Origin: Pedobacter cryoconitis
Lineage (GTDB): Bacteria; Bacteroidota; Bacteroidia; Sphingobacteriales; Sphingobacteriaceae
Length of the DNA: 64,000 bases
Assembly: GCF_014207135.1 (NCBI RefSeq)
Contig: NZ_JACHCC010000007.1
Coordinates: 124,001 to 188,000 of the forward strand
Direction of reading: 5' to 3'
The number at the start of each line of letters is the position of its first letter. Within the stretch, counting starts at the first letter, position 1. A program made the translations under genes and the position numbers. Positions 36,907-45,751 of the stretch are shown piece by piece. The notes beneath the pieces are model-generated. The model had not been told where the DNA came from, did not search any database, and was given only the letters and a program-made list of their open reading frames with translations.

Positions 36907-39900
36907 TTAGAAATTAATGTTCATACCAAATGAATAAGTACGCTGGAATGGATAGATAGCACCAGCAAGACCTTCCGGATCCAGTTTAACCTTGAGTTTG
37001 GAATACTCAAAAAGGTTTTCCCCGCTCACATAAAAATGAACGTTTTCGAGTTTAAGTCTTTTGAGTACACTTTTAGGCAATGTATAACCCAGTGTAATAT
37101 TTTTAACCCTTACATAAGCTGCATTCTGCAGGTATTTAGTATTGGGAATACCCAGCTCCATACCTGAATCTTCGGCGGCATAAGCTTTAACCCTTGGGAA
37201 ATAAGCATTCGGAGTTTCAGGAGTCCAGTGATCCATGTTCTGAGCAGTAACGTTTGTCCATGGCTGAGCGTAGATCCCCCAGAAATAGATATTGCTTGGC
37301 TCTGGATACCAGTCTCTTTTAGCTACACCCTGCAAGAATACACGGACATCAAACCCTTTCCATGCAGCACCGAGGTCAACACTAAAAGGAAGGTGGATCT
37401 GGTTGTTACCAATTTTGTATTTATCACCAGGATTGTCTACCGTATTATTTCCAAAATCGACCTTTCCATCTTGGTTACGGTCTTTGAATTTAATATCCCC
37501 GACAAAAAACTGGTACCGGTTATCTGCTTGTCCTACAGCTGTCTGGTCGGCATGGTTTTTCAGTTCAGCTGCATTCTGGAAAAACCCTTCTGTTTGTAAT
37601 CCCCAGATTTCACCGATCTCCATTCCTTTGTAATAGTTATTAAGGGATTTTGTCGGATTATCGAAACGGGTGATAAAAGTCCGGCTATCGCTCAATGCAA
37701 AAGTTACGTTATAAGACAGGGGAGAACCTCCGACTGGTTTAGAATCTCGCCAGGTTAATTTTACTTCCCATCCATCTGTTTTCAGGTCTGCCGAATTAGT
37801 GGTAGGTGAAGGTGTACCAAATACGCCAGGGAGTGTTTTTCCCGGAACCAGCATATCTTTAGTGTAGCGGGTATACTTGTCCAGGTTTAATTCCAGTTTA
37901 TTCTGGAAGAAAGTCATATCCGCACCCAGATTGACGGTAGATACTTTTTCCCAGGTAAAACCACTGGATATAGCCGAAGGCGGATCAACATAAGTTGGTT
38001 GTACACCACCTAATACCTGACCATTTTTTTTGCTTTGTAGTACAGCCAGATAATCATATTCGCGAACCGAAGCCTGGTTGCCCAATACACCGTAGGATGC
38101 TCTTAATTTAAACTGATCCATTTGAAGTGCCTGTTTCACCGGGTTGAAAAAATGCTCTTCCGAAACTACCCATCCGGCAGATGCCGATGGAACAAATACC
38201 CATCTCTGGCCTGGCGCAAAACGGGATGACCCATCGTAACGTCCGTTAAATTCGACCAGATATTTTTCTTTGAAATTGTAGTTTAAACGGTAAAAAAGTC
38301 CCTGAACTGCCCATTCTCTAATGTTTTCAGAGACATTCTGATCGCCAGTGGCCAGATTGATAGAAGGGATGTTATTTGAAATCAATAATTTTCTAGAAGC
38401 AATAGAATTTGTGTTGATGTAATGCTCCTGGTTATAACCCACTAATCCCGAGATGAAATGGTTACCCAGTTTTTTATGGGCTTCGGTATATAAATTGACT
38501 ACATCATATTTAATGTTAGAATTGTAGTTGGTTGCACTGGTCGAATTGTTTAATGGCGGAGCCAGATCCTGACCTGTTTTATAAGGAACAGGAATTTCAT
38601 AAGATCTGCTTAAGGAGTCAGCTCTGCGGAATGTAGCGTCACCTTTTAAACTCCAGACATCTTTAATCAGCGATGCGTCAAAAGAGAATGTGGTCTGAAA
38701 AGTATTATTGTCAGAAGTCTTTCTGCCTCCTTGCTGTACAGCACCCAATACTGCAGCACCTGCTGAAGTCCATGAACCGTCCGGATTTTTCGGTACGTCG
38801 GTTACATTGGTTCTGTTGATATTCCAGAAATAGTTGCCATCGATAAATGTAGGAGCTGCATAAGAACTGGCGCTAAACATGGTGTTATTAGAAAGTTTGA
38901 ACCATTTGGTTAAATTAAGGTCAACCTTACTTCTCATGTTATAGAGATTGTTTTTCTCGTTTGCATTCCTGATCATTCCCTGCTGGTCATAATAATTAGC
39001 AGATAAATAATAGCTCAGCTGATCGGATCTTTTAGAGATGGTTACCCCTGTATTATAAGTAGGAGCGGTTTTATTATAAGCTTCTTTCAGCCAGTCTGTA
39101 TTGCCGATATAGAACCATTTGGTTGGGTCGTTAGGATCGGTAATTACACTAGGTAAAGAAGGATCTAAAGAACGTAAACGTGCTGCTTCAACTAATGCAG
39201 GACTATAGGCAGGATTATATAAAGGATAGGCCGCCTGGTTCTTCATTTGTAATACGGTATAGGGATTAGTCACCACATCGGGTAATTTACCCACTGTTCT
39301 GATAGCAGTATAGCTGTTTACGCTGATGCTCAGCTTATCACTTTTTGCAGATTTAGTAGTGATTAAAACTACACCAAAAGCTGCTCTTGATCCATAGATG
39401 GCAGCTGATGCCGCGTCTTTTAAGACCGAAATACTTTCTATATCAGCAGTGTTTAACATTAATAATTCTGATGCTGAAAAAGGAACGTTGTCAACCAGTA
39501 TCAGCGGACTTCCACCATTGATAGAAGTATATCCCCTGATATTAAAATCGGGTGCGGTATTTGGTCTGCCATTGGCGATAGAGATATTCAGATTGGGAAT
39601 TAAACCCTGTAAACCCTGACCCAGATTTGCAATTGGTCTGTTCTCCAGTTGTTTAGAAGTAATCGCATCTACAGCGCCAGTCAGATTTGCTTTTTTCTGC
39701 GTACCATAACCCACTACGACTACCTCATTTAAATCGGAAAGTACTGGCTCTAAGGTAATAACCATACCAGAAGCCTGCGAAGCAGATACCTCCTGTGATT
39801 TGTATCCCAGGTAAGAGAAGATCAGTACTGCTTCTTTATTAGGAACTTTTAATTTGAAATTTCCATTTTCATCTGTTCTGTAACCTGTTTTTGTTCCTTT

Positions 39901-40422
39901 AATGAGTACAGAAACTGACGGCATAGGCAAACCTTTCTCATCGATAACTTTTCCCTTGATTTCGATATCGGTAAAAAGACTTGTTACTTTACTCAGCAGC
40001 GAGAAGGGGGCAGGTTTGATGACCAGTGTATTAGCTTCGATGCTATAAGTCAGATCCTGGCCTTCCAGACATTTTTTCATGACCTCATCTAAAGACGCAT
40101 GGGTAAATCGGGCATCGATCACTTTATCCGCCTTTAGTTTATCCTGTTCCCAAAGAACATTGTAACCTGTTTGTTTTCTGATCTCTCTGAAGATATATTT
40201 TATAGCTACATTTTTCCTGTTTAACGAAATGTTCTGGGCATTACTACTGGCACTGGCCTGAAGCAGGAAAGTAATCATTAAAACTGTGGTAAGTTTAACG
40301 CACATGAGTAATTGTCTTTTAAACGTTGTGTCAGGATCTGGAACACCAGGTAAACTGACCGGCAAAAATTTAGTAATGCAGGCGTTGAACCTGCGAAAAA
40401 AAATAGTATAAATTGTATACAT
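36907..40422 (-). CDS. SusC-family transporter with STN signalling domain
   Basis: The 1171-residue protein has a long N-terminus with an export signal (MCVKLTTVLMITFLLQASASSNAQ, about 40-63), so a start nearer that Met is possible. Next comes an STN (secretin/TonB N-terminal) domain, about 70-135 (VAIKYIFREIRKQTGYNVLWEQDKLKADKVID...LTYSIEANTLVIKP), then a carboxypeptidase-regulatory-like domain, the plug (VVVGYGTQKKANLTGAVDAIT), and a barrel ending YSFGMNINF. The STN domain contacts a FecR-type anti-sigma protein across the periplasm, so substrate binding should activate the ECF sigma factor encoded upstream. The leader upstream of the start contains two hairpins and a possible antisense RNA. 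Confidence 0.92.
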   Translation of the reverse strand: MYTIYTIFFRRFNACITKFLPVSLPGVPDPDTTFKRQLLMCVKLTTVLMITFLLQASASSNAQNISLNRKNVAIKYIFREIRKQTGYNVLWEQDKLKADKVIDARFTHASLDEVMKKCLEGQDLTYSIEANTLVIKPAPFSLLSKVTSLFTDIEIKGKVIDEKGLPMPSVSVLIKGTKTGYRTDENGNFKLKVPNKEAVLIFSYLGYKSQEVSASQASGMVITLEPVLSDLNEVVVVGYGTQKKANLTGAVDAITSKQLENRPIANLGQGLQGLIPNLNISIANGRPNTAPDFNIRGYTSINGGSPLILVDNVPFSASELLMLNTADIESISVLKDAASAAIYGSRAAFGVVLITTKSAKSDKLSISVNSYTAIRTVGKLPDVVTNPYTVLQMKNQAAYPLYNPAYSPALVEAARLRSLDPSLPSVITDPNDPTKWFYIGNTDWLKEAYNKTAPTYNTGVTISKRSDQLSYYLSANYYDQQGMIRNANEKNNLYNMRSKVDLNLTKWFKLSNNTMFSASSYAAPTFIDGNYFWNINRTNVTDVPKNPDGSWTSAGAAVLGAVQQGGRKTSDNNTFQTTFSFDASLIKDVWSLKGDATFRRADSLSRSYEIPVPYKTGQDLAPPLNNSTSATNYNSNIKYDVVNLYTEAHKKLGNHFISGLVGYNQEHYINTNSIASRKLLISNNIPSINLATGDQNVSENIREWAVQGLFYRLNYNFKEKYLVEFNGRYDGSSRFAPGQRWVFVPSASAGWVVSEEHFFNPVKQALQMDQFKLRASYGVLGNQASVREYDYLAVLQSKKNGQVLGGVQPTYVDPPSAISSGFTWEKVSTVNLGADMTFFQNKLELNLDKYTRYTKDMLVPGKTLPGVFGTPSPTTNSADLKTDGWEVKLTWRDSKPVGGSPLSYNVTFALSDSRTFITRFDNPTKSLNNYYKGMEIGEIWGLQTEGFFQNAAELKNHADQTAVGQADNRYQFFVGDIKFKDRNQDGKVDFGNNTVDNPGDKYKIGNNQIHLPFSVDLGAAWKGFDVRVFLQGVAKRDWYPEPSNIYFWGIYAQPWTNVTAQNMDHWTPETPNAYFPRVKAYAAEDSGMELGIPNTKYLQNAAYVRVKNITLGYTLPKSVLKRLKLENVHFYVSGENLFEYSKLKVKLDPEGLAGAIYPFQRTYSFGMNINF

Positions 40423-40431
40423 TTGATCGTT

Positions 40432-40545
40432 TGTTTGGGGTTTTTAAATATGCTATGTCGTAGTTTATTTTGATTACCTCCATAAAGCACGCGGTGTAAA
40501 CCGCGATACCGGTCAGTGATGTTCGCAGCATCACTGACTTTTTTA
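40432..40545 (+). ncRNA. Candidate antisense RNA facing the susC leader
   Basis: The plus strand has a perfect -7 box TACATTTG at 40418-40425, then a hairpin CGCGGT-gtaa-ACCGCG (40490-40505), then a terminator: GTCAGTGATG (40512-40521) pairs with CATCACTGAC (40528-40537), followed by six T. The T-run is downstream only in plus orientation, although every gene here runs minus. A transcript of about 110 nt would be complementary to the susC leader. No TTG lies at the ideal distance from the -7 box, so the promoter is uncertain. DonS-type antisense RNAs of Bacteroides PULs have this placement. Confidence 0.4.
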
Positions 40546-40564
40546 AAGGAGAATCATGGCTGGT

Positions 40565-41710
40565 TTATTTTACAGTTATAATCCTCCTCCCTTCTATTTT
40601 AAAGTGTACAGATCCTGTTAATTCCAATGTCTTTAATAGCTGTGATACACGATCAAATCTGGAGACAGTACCACTGAAATGTTTTTCCTTTAATGCTGGA
40701 TCCTGAAAATCAACTTTAACATCATACCAGCGTTCGACCTTCTGCATAATGTTTTCCAGGGTTTCATTGTTGAAGGTGAAAAGACCATCTTTCCAGGCCA
40801 GTTCTTCTTCCACATCGACTGGGATTACTTTAATCTTTTTGTCAACGACAGACTGCTGTCCGGGCTTCAGGATCTGTTCTTGCTGATTGTTATCAGTCAT
40901 AGATACCCTGACACTACCCTCGGCTAATGTTGTTTTAGTCGCCCGTTCATTATCGTAGGCACTGATATTAAAATGGGTGCCTAATACCTCTATTTTTTGT
41001 TGTTTACTGTCGACTATGAAAGGCATCTTTTTATTTTTCTCCACTTCGAAATAAGCCTCACCTTTTAAGACTACTTTACGCTGAAGTCCGCTGAACCTGA
41101 CAGGGAAACTTAAAGAAGAAGCCGCATTCAGCCATACTTTTGTGCCATCAGGTAAGTTGACCTGATATTGGCCACCCTTAGGTGTTTCAATAGTATTGAA
41201 CAGAGACTGTGCTTTAAGATCGGTTGTTCCACCGGGATTAGATTGTATCGTGTAGACCAGCTGTCCATCTGCAGTTTTTGTAACCAGACAGCCTGATTGT
41301 TTAGCGATTTGTCCGTTGATGGAGTCATCGAGGACAATTTTAGAACCGTCTGCCAGTGTTAATAAAGCTTTACTGGTTCCCGGACCTATATCAACACTGG
41401 TGAAATCGGATACTCCATCAGGTTTAGCCGGATGATAAACCCTGAAATATAATCCGGCACTCAGCAAAAGCATTGCTACAGCTGCGGCCGACCAGTATAT
41501 TTTAGGCCTGAACGGATATTTTCGTTTATTTTGTTTGCTTATATTGTTCCAGAGCTCCTGTTGCAGTGCAGCGTAGGAGGGCTCTTCGATTTCCTCAGGT
41601 TCATCGGCCGTTTCTTTCAGATACCAGCTTTCTACAATGGATCTTTCTTCCGGTGTACAATTTCCCGCTAAGTATTTCGCTATTAATTTTCTTGCTCTTT
41701 CGTTTTCCAT
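40565..41710 (-). CDS. FecR-family anti-sigma factor
   Basis: The 381-residue protein has a cytoplasmic N-terminal anti-sigma region (about 1-75), a single transmembrane helix (IYWSAAAVAMLLLSAGLYFRVY, about 69-90), a FecR domain (about 150-260: FNTIETPKGGQYQVNLPDGTKVWLNAASSLSFPVRF, then FDSKQQKIEVLGTHFNISAYDNE-like stretch), and a C-terminal STN-like DUF4974 domain (GLFTFNNETLENIMQKVERWYDVKVDF). It transmits substrate binding at SusC to the ECF sigma factor encoded 88 bases upstream. All five genes of the locus run in one direction. Confidence 0.93.
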   Translation of the reverse strand: MENERARKLIAKYLAGNCTPEERSIVESWYLKETADEPEEIEEPSYAALQQELWNNISKQNKRKYPFRPKIYWSAAAVAMLLLSAGLYFRVYHPAKPDGVSDFTSVDIGPGTSKALLTLADGSKIVLDDSINGQIAKQSGCLVTKTADGQLVYTIQSNPGGTTDLKAQSLFNTIETPKGGQYQVNLPDGTKVWLNAASSLSFPVRFSGLQRKVVLKGEAYFEVEKNKKMPFIVDSKQQKIEVLGTHFNISAYDNERATKTTLAEGSVRVSMTDNNQQEQILKPGQQSVVDKKIKVIPVDVEEELAWKDGLFTFNNETLENIMQKVERWYDVKVDFQDPALKEKHFSGTVSRFDRVSQLLKTLELTGSVHFKIEGRRIITVK

Positions 41711-41798
41711 GGTATCGCCGTTTTAACGGTTCATATGGATAAGAACGTTTGCTCAAAGCTTGGTAGTAGAGAAAAAGGAAAAAAGTTTTAGCACTCTA

Positions 41799-42365
41799 TT
41801 AAAAGATAAAAGAAGCCAGTGAACCTAGCTTTAAACGCAATATTTTAATTGCATTGTTCATTTGTTTTTTGACAGTCTTGTCCGAGATATCCATTCTGGT
41901 GGCAATCTCTTTATGGGAGAGATTTACTTTACGGCTTAATTCAAAAACCTCCCGCATTTTAGCAGGCAGTTTGGCAATCTCACTTTCGATACGACTGGCC
42001 AGTTCACGGTTACGTACCAGATGGTCTGTTATATTTGTTCCTTCATCTATGAATTGCTCTAATGAATTCATGTATTTTTCCCTGACCTTGCCTCTCTCAA
42101 ATAATTTAAGAATACTGTTCCTGACAGCGGCATATAAAAAGGAAGAGAGTGAGGTATGCAAATCTAAAGTATCCGATTTGGACCAGACCATTACAAAAAC
42201 ATCCTGGATCACATCTCTGGATTCTTCCTCATTCTGAAGGATTTTTCGGGAGTACCGGTATAATATACTCCAGTATCTTTGATAAATTTCAGCATAGGCA
42301 CGATGATCACGATCTTTTAAAAGCGCAAGTAAGTCATCATCCGAAAGTAAATTATAAGCTACCAT
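41799..42365 (-). CDS. ECF sigma factor partner of FecR
   Basis: From the ATG at 42365 the protein has 188 residues; a longer form from 42395 adds ten unconvincing residues. Region 2 is visible in YAEIYQRYWSILYRYSRKILQNEEESRDVIQDVFVMVWSK and region 4 in IAKLPAKMREVFELSRKVNLSHKEIATRMDISDKTVKKQMNNAIKILR. This is the FecI-like group common before fecR and STN-containing susC in Bacteroidota. It should direct RNA polymerase to the susC promoter downstream after the signal passes through SusC and FecR. Confidence 0.92.
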   Translation of the reverse strand: MVAYNLLSDDDLLALLKDRDHRAYAEIYQRYWSILYRYSRKILQNEEESRDVIQDVFVMVWSKSDTLDLHTSLSSFLYAAVRNSILKLFERGKVREKYMNSLEQFIDEGTNITDHLVRNRELASRIESEIAKLPAKMREVFELSRKVNLSHKEIATRMDISDKTVKKQMNNAIKILRLKLGSLASFIF

Positions 42366-42725
42366 TAACCCACCTGATATTTTGGGACAAAGCAAATGTT
42401 AATTGATGAATATACGATTCTTTGTGTATTATTATTTTGTTAAATCATATAGCACCTGTTTAAAGAGATACTCTATTTTGTGAATAGTATCCCGATGCTG
42501 AAATATAAAACATTATTTTGTTAAAGAGGTCTGATCTTCTTGTTTTTCAGTTCTTTATTCTGAGGATAAACTCTAATTCAGTTTATTTTTCTTTAATAGG
42601 GTGCTGAGAATAAGATCCAGCAATCTTTATCGCATCTTTAGAACTTGTTTTTAGCACCTGTTTAAATTTATTTGATAAAATTAAAGTACAGGTGCTTAAT
42701 TTGTGCTAAACCAAATAGATTAAAG
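42366..42725. other. Gene-free interval with repeated motifs between sigma gene and serC
   Basis: This 360-base AT-rich stretch between divergent genes holds two direct-repeat families and no ORF. AGCACCTGTTTAAA occurs at 42451-42464 and 42653-42666, with an inverted copy of its first nine bases at 42688-42696. ATTATTTTGTTAAA occurs at 42431-42444 and 42512-42525. A serC promoter lies at 42645-42674. I see no terminator or RNA gene in it. Confidence 0.7.
42645..42674 (+). promoter_or_regulatory. serC promoter with flanking inverted repeat
   Basis: TTG at 42645-42647 is separated by exactly 19 bases from TTTATTTG at 42667-42674, one mismatch from the Bacteroidota consensus TAnnTTTG. The predicted start is near 42681, 45 bases before the serC ATG. 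The inverted repeat AGCACCTGT/ACAGGTGCT (42653-42661 and 42688-42696) has one arm in the spacer and one just after the start point, as expected for a repressor site. Confidence 0.6.
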
Positions 42726-43811
42726 ATGACGATCCAGACTAAACATAATTTCGGCGCAGGACCATGTATTTTGCCTGCCAGTGTACTTGAACAAGCTGCA
42801 GAAGCAGTAAAGAATTGGGATAACAGCGGTTTATCCATTTTGGAGGTTTCGCACCGCTCTCCAAAATTTGAAGAAGTAGTAGTGAAAACAGAAGCACTGG
42901 TCAGAGAATTACTGGAAGTGCCCGAAGATTACGCTGTGTTATTCCTTCAGGGAGGAGCCAGTACACAATTTTCAATGATCCCACAGAATTTTTTACAGAA
43001 ACATCAGAAAGCAGCCTATACGGATGCCGGCTTATTCGGAGAGAAATCTATTAAGGAAGCAAAATATTTTGGTGAGGTAGAAGTCGTTGGATCTTCTGCC
43101 GGAGAAGGATACGCCATGATCCCGGAAATAGGGTCAGTGACAAAAGATATGGCTTATTTTCACTGTACATCAAATAATACGATTGAGGGAACAGAAATGT
43201 TCAGTTTCCCCGAGCTCGGTATTCCCCTGATCTGTGATATGTCATCAGATATTTTCAGCAGGGTTATGCCTATCGGTCAGTTCGATTTAGTTTATGCAGG
43301 TGCACAGAAAAATATGGGACCGGCAGGAATGACTTTAGTATTAGTCAAAAACGAATTGCTTGATACTGTTAAACATCCTGTGCCTTCTATGTCCGATTAC
43401 CGGATCTACAGGGATAATCAAAGTATGTTTAATACGCCTCCGGTATATTCCATTTTTGTGGCAATGCTAAATATGCAATGGCTGAAGGCCCGTGGGGGCG
43501 TAGCACAGATTGAAAAGGAAAATATAGCCAAAGCGGCTCTGTTATATGCAGAAATAGATAGAAACCCTTTGTTTTATGGAATGGCCGTCAAAGAACACCG
43601 CTCCAGGGTAAATATTTGTTTTAAAATGCATGACCAGACAAAAGAAGAAGATTTCCTGTCTTTTGCAACAGACCGCGGTATGGTAGGAATTAAAGGTTAT
43701 CGTACAGTTGGTGGTTTTAGGGCCTCATTGTATAATGCACTGCAAATCGACTCTGTCAAAGCACTGGTGGCCTGTATGCAAGATTACGAGAAACAACATG
43801 GCAACAATTAA
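42726..43811 (+). CDS. serC: Phosphoserine aminotransferase
   Basis: From the ATG at 42726 the protein has 361 residues. It carries the SerC pattern: HNFGAGPCILP at the start, SGLSILEVSHRSPKF, LFLQGGASTQFSMIPQNFL, TSNNTIEGTE, the PLP-lysine in YAGAQKNMGPAG, and GGFRASLYNA at the end. It makes phosphoserine from 3-phosphohydroxypyruvate and glutamate, and acts in serine and pyridoxal-phosphate synthesis. serA, which often follows serC in Bacteroidota, is absent here; instead a DUF1015 gene overlaps its last 14 bases. It could be a second copy with another role. Confidence 0.9.
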   Translation: MTIQTKHNFGAGPCILPASVLEQAAEAVKNWDNSGLSILEVSHRSPKFEEVVVKTEALVRELLEVPEDYAVLFLQGGASTQFSMIPQNFLQKHQKAAYTDAGLFGEKSIKEAKYFGEVEVVGSSAGEGYAMIPEIGSVTKDMAYFHCTSNNTIEGTEMFSFPELGIPLICDMSSDIFSRVMPIGQFDLVYAGAQKNMGPAGMTLVLVKNELLDTVKHPVPSMSDYRIYRDNQSMFNTPPVYSIFVAMLNMQWLKARGGVAQIEKENIAKAALLYAEIDRNPLFYGMAVKEHRSRVNICFKMHDQTKEEDFLSFATDRGMVGIKGYRTVGGFRASLYNALQIDSVKALVACMQDYEKQHGNN

Positions 43812-44961
43812 ACCTTTCGTGGCCTTAAGGCCTCAGGAAGTTTATTTAGACAAAATGTTAACCGCAAAGCCCTCCTCCTGTAATGGGAGGAGCAATGGCT
43901 CCATTGCCCATATGCTCGACAATGGATTTCATGAAAAACACGGACTGACCAATGCGCATATTCTGGCCAATCTGAAAAAGATGCTCCATACGGGTGATTT
44001 TTATCAGGAGGAACGGCCCTGTATTTTTATTTATGAAATTACTCAGGGAAAGGATATTCAGACAGGTGTCTGGGCTATAACTGACCTGGCAGATTTTGAC
44101 CAGGGACATATTAAAATACATGAATCCATACTCGACTGCCTGGCCTCCGGACTAATTAATTACCGGGATGAAGTTGGATTAGAAGGAGGGCCTTTGCTCC
44201 TGACTTATCAGCCTGCCAGGGAGATCAGTCAGCTTCTGACGCAGGTCAAGAGGGCCGAGGCGGATTCTGTATATTATGCGAATAAAGTTTTTCACCGGTT
44301 ATGGACTGTTTACGATCTGAAAACGATCCGGCAGTTAAGCTTGTATTTTTCTGAATTACAGCACGTTTATCTTGCCGATGGCCATCACCGTCTGGCAGCG
44401 GCTGTTCAATATAGAAATATGGAACCCAGAACTGGGAATGCCAATTATATCTCTTCTTTTTATCTCTCCTGTGATCAGCTGAAAATCAAAGAATTTCACC
44501 GGGTGGTAATCCCCGCAGAAGAAATCTATATCGGTCAGCTCTTTCGTATCCTGAAGAAAACTTTTTCAGTCACCAGATCACAGCGGAATGAAGTAGTCGT
44601 TCCTGTAGAAGCCAGGGAATTCGGGTTGTACATAGAAGGAAAATGGTATAGAATGGTTTATAAGCTGGCTGATAAGGCCGACTTACCGGATGCCTGTCTG
44701 TTGCAGGAAATTGTACTGGGGCCTTTGTTTAAAATTGTGCATCCTGAGACAGATCAGCAGCTGATCCCGGTTGGGGGTTCAGAAGCTATTCATGAACTGG
44801 AATTCATCTTAGCAGAACACCCGACTGCTATTGCATTTACATTGGCAGCAATGCGGGTTGACCAGTTAATGGATATTGCCAGAAAAGGAATTATCCTTCC
44901 GCCAAAATCTACCTGGGTAGAGCCGAAAATCCCTTTTGGCCTGTTATTAAGAAAGCTCTGA
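43798..44961 (+). CDS. DUF1015-family protein
   Basis: Started at the ATG at 43798 (MATIKPFVALRP), the protein has 387 residues and overlaps serC by 14 bases. The family hallmark HVYLADGHHRLAAA is present near the middle, and CIFIYEITQG...QTGVWAITDLADFD fits the usual layout. The N-terminal 50 residues differ from typical members: the conserved SRPYDV-type segment is missing and replaced by a Ser/Asn/Gly-rich stretch. DUF1015 genes often accompany serA/serC, but their reaction is not established. Overlap implies translational coupling with serC. Confidence 0.82.
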   Translation: MATIKPFVALRPQEVYLDKMLTAKPSSCNGRSNGSIAHMLDNGFHEKHGLTNAHILANLKKMLHTGDFYQEERPCIFIYEITQGKDIQTGVWAITDLADFDQGHIKIHESILDCLASGLINYRDEVGLEGGPLLLTYQPAREISQLLTQVKRAEADSVYYANKVFHRLWTVYDLKTIRQLSLYFSELQHVYLADGHHRLAAAVQYRNMEPRTGNANYISSFYLSCDQLKIKEFHRVVIPAEEIYIGQLFRILKKTFSVTRSQRNEVVVPVEAREFGLYIEGKWYRMVYKLADKADLPDACLLQEIVLGPLFKIVHPETDQQLIPVGGSEAIHELEFILAEHPTAIAFTLAAMRVDQLMDIARKGIILPPKSTWVEPKIPFGLLLRKL

Positions 44962-45130
44962 TTCAGCTAAAATGGAAATCGACCTTTCCATTTCGGTAGG
45001 GTTGTACTAAGCGGGAAATCCGATAAAAAATAATAATCATGCCCTATATCCCTTTAAAACGAATTTTTCTGTAATTGTGCTGGTGGGCATATCATTTGGG
45101 TTTAAGTTTTTTTAAAAACGAAAAAAACAA

Positions 45131-45739
45131 ATGGAAAATCAAATGATATTTGTGCGTGTTGCCACAGTGAATGATATCAGATATGCCGATGAAATAGTAA
45201 GAGAAACTGAAGCTTCGGCAATAGTCCGGGGATCGGGAATTGCCAAACGTTCTGTTGAATCAGTGGCGCAAAAAATGCGTGAGGGTAGGGCCGTAGTAGC
45301 GGTTACCGGTAGCGGACAATGGGTAGGGTTTGCCTACTTTCAAACCTACGAAAATAATAAGTTCGTATCTAATTCGGGCCTGATCGTCTCTCCGGCATTC
45401 AGGAATTCGGGTGTAGCCAGGGCTATTAAAGAGAGAGTCTTTAAGATGGCCCGCAGGACGTATCCTGAGGCAAAAATTATCAGCATCACTTCAGGTGCTG
45501 CAATTATGAAAATGAATACAAGCCTGGGTTTTGAGCCTGTTACCTTTTCTGATATTACCCATGATGACTTATTCTGGGAAGGTTGTAAAAGTTGTGTAAA
45601 CTATAATATCCTCGATGGTAAAAAAAGATGTAACTGTTTATGCACGGCTATGTTATTCGATCCGGAAAAACATCAGGAAGATACTATTCCTGCCGAAACG
45701 TTAAAGTATTTTTCTATGTATCTGGCAGAAGCCAATTAA
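45131..45739 (+). CDS. Cysteine-rich GNAT acetyltransferase of the arginine-cluster type
   Basis: The 202-residue protein has a GNAT domain (about 6-145: VRVATVNDIRYADEIV...SNSGLIVSPAFRNSGVARAIKERVF...ITSGAAIMKMNTSLGFEPV). It is followed by a cysteine cluster with Cys155, 158, 167, 169 and 171, and LCTAMLFDP. Similar proteins head arginine-biosynthesis clusters in Bacteroidota, where they may act as N-acylglutamate synthase. Here only an ArgE-like M20 gene follows (12 bases on), without the other arg genes. The Cys cluster could bind a metal. The substrate is uncertain. Confidence 0.78.
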   Translation: MENQMIFVRVATVNDIRYADEIVRETEASAIVRGSGIAKRSVESVAQKMREGRAVVAVTGSGQWVGFAYFQTYENNKFVSNSGLIVSPAFRNSGVARAIKERVFKMARRTYPEAKIISITSGAAIMKMNTSLGFEPVTFSDITHDDLFWEGCKSCVNYNILDGKKRCNCLCTAMLFDPEKHQEDTIPAETLKYFSMYLAEAN

Positions 45740-45751
45740 TTTTTTTATCGT

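Noticed and set aside
43708..43797. Longer start for the DUF1015 gene
   Set aside because: It lies wholly inside serC in another frame, and MATIKPF at 43798 is the normal family start.
44970..44993. Hairpin AAATGGAAA/TTTCCATTT after the DUF1015 gene
   Set aside because: The stem is AT-rich and there is no T-run, so it was not called a terminator.
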